From Gamsiella multidivaricata (lineage: Eukaryota > Mortierellomycota > Mortierellomycetes > Mortierellales > Mortierellaceae), in NCBI RefSeq assembly GCF_025024155.1, contig NW_026251741.1, positions 248,001 through 312,000 on the forward strand: DNA of 64,000 bases. Reading direction: 5' to 3'. Shown piece by piece: positions 57,726-64,000 of the stretch. How positions within the stretch are numbered: position 1 is the stretch's first letter; each line of letters starts with the position of its first letter. The notes under the pieces are model-generated. The model was given only the letters and a program-made list of their open reading frames with translations, had not been told where the DNA came from and made no database searches. The position numbers and the translations under genes are program-made.

Positions 57726-58069
57726 ATGTCCACAAAAGCAAAAATGACCCTGGGTATCACCACCCTCTGCACTATCGCCACAGTATACGGAGTTCATTAC
57801 CAGCAAATGTCTGAGAAAGAGGTACCCTGCCCTTGACACGGTTTTGGCTTGATTAGGTTCTGGGTATCCGACCGCTGGAAACGAATAAGAACATCAAAAT
57901 TGACATATCCATGAATCTCCAATGATAGACAATGCGCATGGGTATTACCAAGGACGAGGAAAGGATGGCAAAAAAGAAGCGCCAGGACGATAATGTGATC
58001 GAGCTCGCCGTCCAGCAGGAGCTGCAGCGAAGAATGTTGGAGGAACAGACAATCCGGAAAGAAGCGTAG
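57726..58069 (+). CDS. PET117: PET117 cytochrome c oxidase assembly factor
   Basis: Two exons, 57726-57821 and 57929-58069, give 78 residues. The N-terminal hydrophobic segment LGITTLCTIATVYGVHY is followed by a charged helix, MRMGITKDEERMAKKKRQDD and VQQELQRRMLEEQTIRKEA; size, the GVH motif and the 'R-x-G-I-x-x-D-x-E-R' pattern match PET117. The protein sits in the inner mitochondrial membrane and works with the heme A synthase COX15 in building complex IV. It starts 150 bp after TOE1 on the same strand. Confidence 0.88.
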
Positions 58070-58197
58070 CAAAGCGCCATTACACATTAAAAATGAGCGC
58101 TGCACGGACATATTTTTACTTGAACCATAAAACGGATTTACAGTGCATTTGACGACTTTTATTAGATAGCAATAGGCGATGAGGCGATATTGTTTTT

Positions 58198-60010
58198 TTA
58201 GAAGAAGTTGGGTTTACTGCCTTGCGATGATCGTCGCTCCATCTTTGCCTATATGAATATAAGAAGAGGAAAGTCAGTTGAATTCATCATGCACCACCCA
58301 GCCGAGAATTGACGAAAAAAAACCGTACCGTGAAAAAGGCCTGGATATCATCCGCGGTGACAGTCTTGCCCTGTTCAGAGAACGGCATCAGGAAGCTGCG
58401 GATCTCGTCCCTCATTTTACTGTATGCCAGCATACCGTCCATCATCTTAACGCGGTCCATCTCGTTCAGCTTTTTCATGCCGCTCTCCAAAATTGATGTT
58501 TCTGCATCATCGTCCTCCTCGTCCTCGTACACGGGCTCTTCACCCAGGATGAACTGGACGTTTCCCTTGGTGTACATAGCCATGCACGCAACGCACTGGC
58601 AGAGGAGTTCTCGCCAGCCCTCTGTGGCAAAGAGATTCATCTCCTGGTCTGAATAGGCGTCCTCAGGCTGGTTCTCCAGTTTGCACGTCCCCGCCTCCAT
58701 TTTGATTCGTTTGTTCTGGCTTGACGAACTACCCGCATCATGCTCCTCCGCAGCATCCTCAACAGTCGTCTCCAGCGAGCGCTTCACATGGCTGACGGTT
58801 TGCAATTCCTGAGTTTGCTCCGATAAATCTGAAATGACTGTAGCCGTTGCCGTCGTCGTCGTGGCTGTCGTCGTTACTGAGGCTGTAGTGGTCATTTCGA
58901 TCGAAACGACATCAACTTCCTGCTCCTTAATCTCCTCGTTCTTTTCATCCTTCTTGTCAATTTCCTTGCCTTTGCTGTCTTTGCTAGTCTTCTTGGAACA
59001 GTCGACCATTACAACCGATTTTGATGCGCTACCCTTTTCGGACAGTCCGATCATGAATAGCGGGTGCTGCGCATATTTACGGAGAAACGGATGGGCTCGG
59101 GTGCAAGTCCTACAGATAAAGTCGTCAAAGTCGTCGCCATGAGGCGTCTAACAAAGTCAAGAGACAAAGCCATATTGTCAGCCATCTGTAGCACCATGGC
59201 AATAACATTGGTGTCTTTGCGGTAACGCTCATTAAGGTCCACGTACAATTCCAATACATGTATCGTGGAACCAGTCCTCGCAGACAACGCACTGTAACAT
59301 AGTGCTCTCCTCCTTTGTGGGGTCGTACTGAATATCGCACCTACCGTATTGCATAGCAGTTAGAACCATATATCATTAAGCACTATTTTTTTTTTGTTGC
59401 CAGCAGAAAATAAAGTAGATGGAGTATCATACCAACAGAATCTACCCAGATAGTTGTGATTGTACACGTTTAGTTCGTTGACAGATCCCTCGGGTTTCGG
59501 GTCCAGCTTGCACTTGGTCTCCCTAAACTTTTTCGTGCCGCAGTCGCATCGAAAGTGTCTTTTCGTAAAAAGCTCCACAAGGTTGTGCTCTCCATGACAT
59601 GAGATACTGCAGGAGTAACAGAATCCAGCTTCTTCGGAGGGGTTGGGATTGCAGGTTAGGCACGAGTACACAGGTTGGCGAATGTAACCCATGCTGTTTG
59701 AGCACTGTGCTGACAAGGAATGTCAATGAAAAGAATAATCAGCAAATTTGCAGCCATTTCCCAAAAGTGCGAATCCTTTGAAAGAGGTAGTGCCCATGCT
59801 TACAATGTCAAACTTCTTGGGGAACAGCTCTCGGGCTTCCTAAAGTGATGAGCGAAACAGGGTGGCAATGCAGTAGCAGGTCATTGGTCCAGTCAAGACT
59901 CGATCAACATCTTGCTCAGCAATCACCATAGTGGACAAGAGGCATACCTTCTCTAGTCGTTCCTGCTCCGCAATGTACTCTGAGACGGTGATGGTTTCCT
60001 GGTCAGCCAT
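58198..60010 (-). CDS. UBR7: UBR7-like protein (UBR box and PHD finger)
   Basis: Six exons on the minus strand, 60010-59948, 59839-59804, 59704-59433, 59340-59247, 59147-58329 and 58248-58198, give 444 residues. The UBR box is at about residues 34-100 (CSNSMGYIRQPVYSCLTC, FCYSCSISCHGEHNLVELFT, FRCDCGTKKF), the PHD-type finger follows (FCWCDIQYDP, MLQCVVCEDWFHDTCIG, DDFDDFICRTCTRAH). The second half has a Lys/Glu and Thr-rich linker and ends in a helical part (MKKLNEMDRVKMMDGMLAYS, ADDIQAFF). UBR7 in animals is a nuclear histone H2B ubiquitin ligase; the yeast counterpart is Mlo2. Introns inside the finger were placed by phase and by completing the Cys pattern. Confidence 0.93.
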
Positions 60011-60293
60011 GGTGATGTCAGAGTGTGAAAGGAAACAAGCAGCAGCAGCAGAGAAACAGCGCCGTCAAATGTATTTATTTATCCTCGCGTCTTTAACGGA
60101 CGCGGTATCAAACCTTATCTCGCGTGATAAAACACGTCGTGGAGGGAAAGAGCCCTGCTGATGCATCCATGTGGTGTACCAGCAGGATGTGTGTGCGCCT
60201 TATCTCCTCTTACAGCTGTGTCCAAGGTCAATGAATGCACTCCATTATCGCTTTAAGAATAGGCATCCAGAGCTGTAAAGAGTAATCTTTTTG

Positions 60294-62724
60294 TTATTCG
60301 TTTTCAATTGCAAATAGTTTATTGTACGCCAGAATGAAGGCAGCGTGGTGCTTCGCCCAATTAAAGTGAACCCATCTCCCTTTGTGTCTCATAGTAAAAT
60401 GGCATAAAATTAATCTTGCCGGATTCCCATGCCTATGTGCAAATGGAAAATGAAGAGATGGGTATTCATCAGCATAATGATCAGTGCACAGGTCGCTCTC
60501 AAGGCCATCCAGAGCCATGCCAATGTTCCTTACCATCGAAAGCAATGACGTGCCGTTGGAATGCCTCGCAAAGGTTATAGAAGTTGTCTTGGGCTCCCGC
60601 CCATCGTGTTCGTCATCATCATCATCTGACTGTTGACTCTCCCATCCTGGTCCCTGAATGAATCCGGTTGGCATGAAAATATCCAGATCTTTCAACAAGG
60701 ACCCAGTCGGTTTCACAAGTACGACGCCTAACAACTCCGTATCCCTGAATCTGACAACTAATCGCTCTCCATTTGCGTCTATGGCCATTTCTTCAACCGG
60801 ACCAAATTCCTCAAGCTCTTCTAGTCTCCGGCCCCCAAACCTCTTCCAAAATATGTCTCTTAGCCCTATTTGGTCTCCATCTTTGTCCTCGCTTCGCATG
60901 GCGCTCTTGTACGCCTCGATATCAGCATACCGCAGTGACATTTTGACAAAGTTCAAGGGAATCGATGTCAATGCACCCGCTCGCTTCTCGAAATGAGCTG
61001 CCCGGATAAGGTCATCGCCTTGCAGCGAGTAAATTAGGTTGTAGCCATCAGGTGTCCAACACGCAGACTGAACTACGCCCTTCATGTCCTTGATATCGAC
61101 ATACTCCCACGTAGCTGTGCAGTATACGCGTGCCACCTCTGACAGATATCCAACCAGTAGGTACTGCCCACAGGGCGACCAGCTAAGGCAGCTGACAGTA
61201 GGGCCAAAGTGACCCTTTTCGTGTGTGGGTCGAATGTTTTCGTGCAGGTTTGGTGATGTCGCAGATCTGATTGCCTTCTTGACGTTGGACACGGTCTCCA
61301 TCAGGGATTCGAAGCTCCGGACAAATCGAGGTGGAGATGGTCGCATGTTTAATCTTAGCTCCGTCAGTGCCTTGGTCGTCCCGTCGCGAATGTAAACCGT
61401 TGATGAATGAGCCGATCCGACAGCCAAGAGCTCCCCACGAGGATTCCACGCCATATAATCCACTCCTCTGAGATCCTCAAAGAGATTTAGTCCGATCCAC
61501 GCAGTGTCTCGTCCATGATTTGTTGCTCTGGAGGGCGTGCTGTACACCTCGCTTATCAGCTCGGAAGGACGATCTTTCAAAGGGTTGGGTTCTGTCAACG
61601 CAGCCTCTGTACCTGATGGAGCATGATCCCTAAAGACGTGCCAGAGTGCCACACCCTCTGCACAGCCGACTGCTAAAACGACTCCTGACGTGGGCTTCCA
61701 CTCTAGACTCATGACTTTAGACTGTGCTGGATGAGACAGGCCACAAGAGTACCACGCTTCGACAGAAAGGTCGTACACCCAGACAGAGTTGTTCCAGAGC
61801 GCAATGGCGAGCAAAGGTTGATATGGGTGCCAAGCAATTTTGCGGATCAATAGTTTGGCGAGTTTATCGTGACGGACAATGGTGCCGTATGATCCTGCAA
61901 GGCTCTAGAGTGCCCAGTTACGAAAGCGCGTCAATTTAGGACTCAGTACGGCGTTAGCGAAGCTGAGGAATCGATAGTCATTTGCCTTACATTGTAAACA
62001 TCCCAGGCTTTCTTCCATAGTGCTCCTGCAGTATCTGCAATCGCATCCAGGTCCCTATTGGAAAGAAAAAAGAGAAGTGATCAGCTGGTTGCGAATATCT
62101 ATGGTTGCGTTTGGAGTGCGAGGCTGTGCGGAATCCTAACCATTGCTTTGAGAGTTCTTCGATCCTGTCTAAAATTGGCTGCGGAATAAGGCCCGTCGAC
62201 TTGGCATCATCCAGAAGCTCCTCTACTGCTGCATTGGTCTTGTGGTGATGCGGTATATGGGTGTTTCTGGAAGGCAGTGTCAAGGCGGCATTCAACTCTG
62301 CCTAAAAACCGTATATTTAAAGAAGCAGGTCAGCAACTGCCAGAGTCTAATCCGACGATGTCCATCGCGTTCCATTTTCTAGAGAATACAATCTAATCGG
62401 GCTTACATGCTTCTTGATGAAGCTTCTTAGTGCTGGATCTTGTGGTCCAGAGATGTGAACTGTTGATTGTATGTGATAGAAAGGACGATTAGCCATTGGG
62501 TATGCAGATACCTGCTCAAGCAATAGTCCAAATGCATGTCCGACATACCTAGTGTAGCATTAGATTCACCAACAGTAACATATCCTTTTGGAGGTAGACT
62601 GAGCGCATCTATATCGATTCCAGGCAGGCAATTGTCAGTCAACTTTTGTCGTCCATCGTTGCTGAGCAAAAGCGAGGAGATCAGGCAGTCGAAACTGACC
62701 TGTGTAGTCTATGGTCTGGTGCAT
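60294..62724 (-). CDS. AAAS: Nucleoporin Aladin (WD40)
   Basis: Six exons on the minus strand, 62724-62700, 62608-62549, 62459-62407, 62301-62141, 62054-61991 and 61904-60294, give about 657 residues. WD-type blades are visible: RKIAWHPYQPLLAIALWNNS, SKVMSLEWKPTSGVVLAVGC, GVDYMAWNPRGELLAVGSAH, PTVSCLSWSPCGQYLLVGYL, VQSACWTPDGYNLIYSLQGD, with the later PTGFIQGPGWE matching the Aladin pattern. Aladin is a nuclear-pore scaffold-associated protein, bound to the membrane via NDC1. A Glu-rich loop and the acidic run QSDDDDDEHDG are extra. The first exon of 25 nt (M H Q T I D Y T) is inferred: only the acceptor at 62609 makes the phase fit, and it is the least certain part. Confidence 0.88.
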
Positions 62725-62961
62725 GCTGTTGGATCGATCCTGTGTCGTCGTTTTGTCAGCTTATTCTTGTCTGGTGAGAAGACGATGTCGAGTTCTTTGG
62801 ATCGATCTTTGTCCGCCAGAATGTGGCGTGGCTTTTTTATAGGACCATGCACTGCACCTGGACCCGTTTACCCCTGAAACATGGCTCCCCTCCCTCATTT
62901 AGACCGAACCTCATTCCTCTGGAAGCATCATTAACCAATTCACTGCGAACACACTCCCACC
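62725..62961. promoter_or_regulatory. Bidirectional promoter, TATA box for Aladin
   Basis: Only 237 bp separate the Aladin and thioesterase starts. On the minus strand TATAAAA lies at 62840-62834, about 110 bp before the Aladin ATG, so initiation near 62805 is expected. No TATA is seen in the other direction. Confidence 0.55.
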
Positions 62962-63693
62962 ATGCCGCCTATCCATCGCATAGCCCAGGTTTCTGCCCAC
63001 CTTCTCAAGACCACTACGACGAAATATCACGCAACAGCAGCACAGTTCACGTCCTCCGTGACACGCAACTACACTTCGTCTTCGGCTTCTGCTCCATACA
63101 AGGTCACTAAAAAAGATCGCGCCTTCTACCCCTACGCCCTCGACATCCAATCGCGCTGGGCCGATAACGATCAGTACGGCCACCTCAACAATGCACACTA
63201 CTACTCTCTCTTCGATACCGTCATCAACACCTTCCTGATCCAAGAAGCCGGCCTAGATCCACATAATGATATCCAGGGCAATGCCATTGGCGTCGTGGCA
63301 GAGTCAGGGTGCCAATATTTCAACTCCATTTCGTTTCCGGACATGATCGAGGCCCGTTTGGCGGTCATCAAGCTTGGCCGGTCCAGTGTCGTATACCAGG
63401 TTGGTATTTTTAAGAAATTGTCGGCTGACCATGCTCATAGTGTTCCACAGGCTGCCACGCGTCCAGGCTCGTCTCCATCGTCGGCGGGTGTGTTTTCAAA
63501 GGCGGCAACAGCCATCTCGCAACCTGAGGATGAGGCGAATGTCCGCGCGGTGTTCCATCCATCGCAAATCCAGGGTGATGTTGCAGCTACAGGACATTTC
63601 TGTCACGTCTTTGTGGACAAGATTAGTCGGCGACCCGTCCCCATCCCTAAGGAGATTAGGGCAGGACTCGAGTTGCTGCAAGTCGTAGCATAA
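62962..63693 (+). CDS. Hotdog-fold thioesterase, probably mitochondrial
   Basis: An uninterrupted 243-residue frame. Residues 1-50 are rich in Ser/Thr/Arg/Lys and lack acids, a likely mitochondrial presequence. The 4-hydroxybenzoyl-CoA thioesterase/YbgC-type signature follows: LDIQSRWADNDQYGHLNNAH and YYSLFDTVINTFL, with the catalytic-type Asp and the HLNN motif. SFPDMIEARLAVIKLGRSSV and the late strand TGHFCHVFVDK complete the fold. It probably splits acyl-CoA or related thioesters; the substrate cannot be told. An insert of about 35 Ala/Ser/Pro-rich residues (ATRPGSSPSSAGVF...) lies between two strands. The first ATG is used. Confidence 0.88.
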   Translation: MPPIHRIAQVSAHLLKTTTTKYHATAAQFTSSVTRNYTSSSASAPYKVTKKDRAFYPYALDIQSRWADNDQYGHLNNAHYYSLFDTVINTFLIQEAGLDPHNDIQGNAIGVVAESGCQYFNSISFPDMIEARLAVIKLGRSSVVYQVGIFKKLSADHAHSVPQAATRPGSSPSSAGVFSKAATAISQPEDEANVRAVFHPSQIQGDVAATGHFCHVFVDKISRRPVPIPKEIRAGLELLQVVA

Positions 63694-64000
63694 GCACGCC
63701 CATAGTTGAGAGATTTCAATCTATTTGCAGTAAGGAAGTTTCATGAACTAGGCGTTCAATGCGGAAATGGATATCCTCATTGCTTCACAATGATAATTTA
63801 GTCCCTCGGCCTCTCATTCATCTAACACCAGCTAATGGTGGCATTTTCGATCAATCGGCCTGTACCCCGCACTCTGTTCTTCAAATAATTAGTTCTCGAT
63901 TATCCTTTCAATAAACATTGTTTTATCAAAACAAAGTGGAGGAACGGATAAGTGGAGGTACTTGAGCTACTTTTGTGATATTCCCATGGGGGGTTTGGCG
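63694..64000. other. 3' flank
   Basis: The region after the thioesterase stop has an aataaa sequence at about 63910 (caataaacattg) which could be its poly(A) signal or that of a gene entering from the right. No coding part is seen before the window ends. Confidence 0.5.

Noticed and set aside
60658..60996. Plus-strand frame opposite Aladin
   Set aside because: It is the antisense shadow of the long Aladin exon.
62536..62877. Plus-strand frame across the Aladin 5' exons
   Set aside because: It crosses introns and promoter of the minus-strand gene and has no domain; the minus-strand exon chain explains the conserved text.

Overview
This is eukaryotic nuclear DNA from a filamentous fungus, most likely an early-diverging Mucoromycota lineage of the Mortierellomycotina type. 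The signs are small introns (about 45-110 bp, some longer), several GC-AG introns, fungus-specific families (Zn2Cys6 regulator, velvet protein) beside genes shared with animals (OPA3, UBR7, Aladin, Barkor-like ATG14, TOE1), and many decayed Fanzor copies of a kind I associate with Mortierella genomes. The lineage call is by recognition; no search was run.

Left part (1-35 kb). After 3 kb with no gene I can support come two opposed Fanzor remnants (3.0-5.1 kb). Then: an eS31 ribosomal protein gene with an unusually divergent ubiquitin-like leader (5607-6224, +), an OPA3-like mitochondrial gene (6966-8289, +), a large Zn2Cys6 transcription factor behind a pyrimidine-rich leader (11586-15169, +), a mitochondrial [2Fe-2S] ferredoxin (15905-17146, -), a gene-poor 5.5 kb, a velvet-domain regulator in seven exons (22625-25135, +), a decayed XPG/Fanzor fragment (about 26.1-26.5 kb), mitochondrial octanoyltransferase (26575-27864, -), and, sharing its promoter region, a ~1,777-residue protein joining an Spt23/Mga2-like IPT-ankyrin module to a leucine-rich-repeat tail (28511-34859, +).

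Middle (35-53 kb) is a nest of mobile DNA: an internally deleted piggyBac element with palindromic termini (35153-36120); an XPG/FEN-like nuclease reading in frame into a Fanzor-type (eukaryotic TnpB-like) protein whose second half is broken (36767-41234); 3' fragments of LINE retrotransposons with target-site duplications; two identical tRNA-Pro(TGG) genes in opposite orientation (43702 and 50521) enclosing Mutator-like MITEs, a Mutator-like transposase remnant, short 'cccgtgagatt' elements and one unknown Cys-rich ORF; and poly(A)-ended insertions.

Right part (53-64 kb) is compact housekeeping DNA: ATG14/Barkor-like autophagy protein (-), TOE1-like RNA 3' deadenylase (+), PET117 cytochrome oxidase assembly factor (+), UBR7-like PHD/UBR-box protein (-), nucleoporin Aladin (-) and a hotdog-fold thioesterase (+). 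Several neighbours act in mitochondria (OPA3, ferredoxin, octanoyltransferase, PET117), but as usual in fungi I see no operon logic.

The most unusual element is the XPG-nuclease-plus-Fanzor arrangement at 36.8-41.2 kb, because a second, older copy at 26.1-26.5 kb carries pieces of both modules in the same order.
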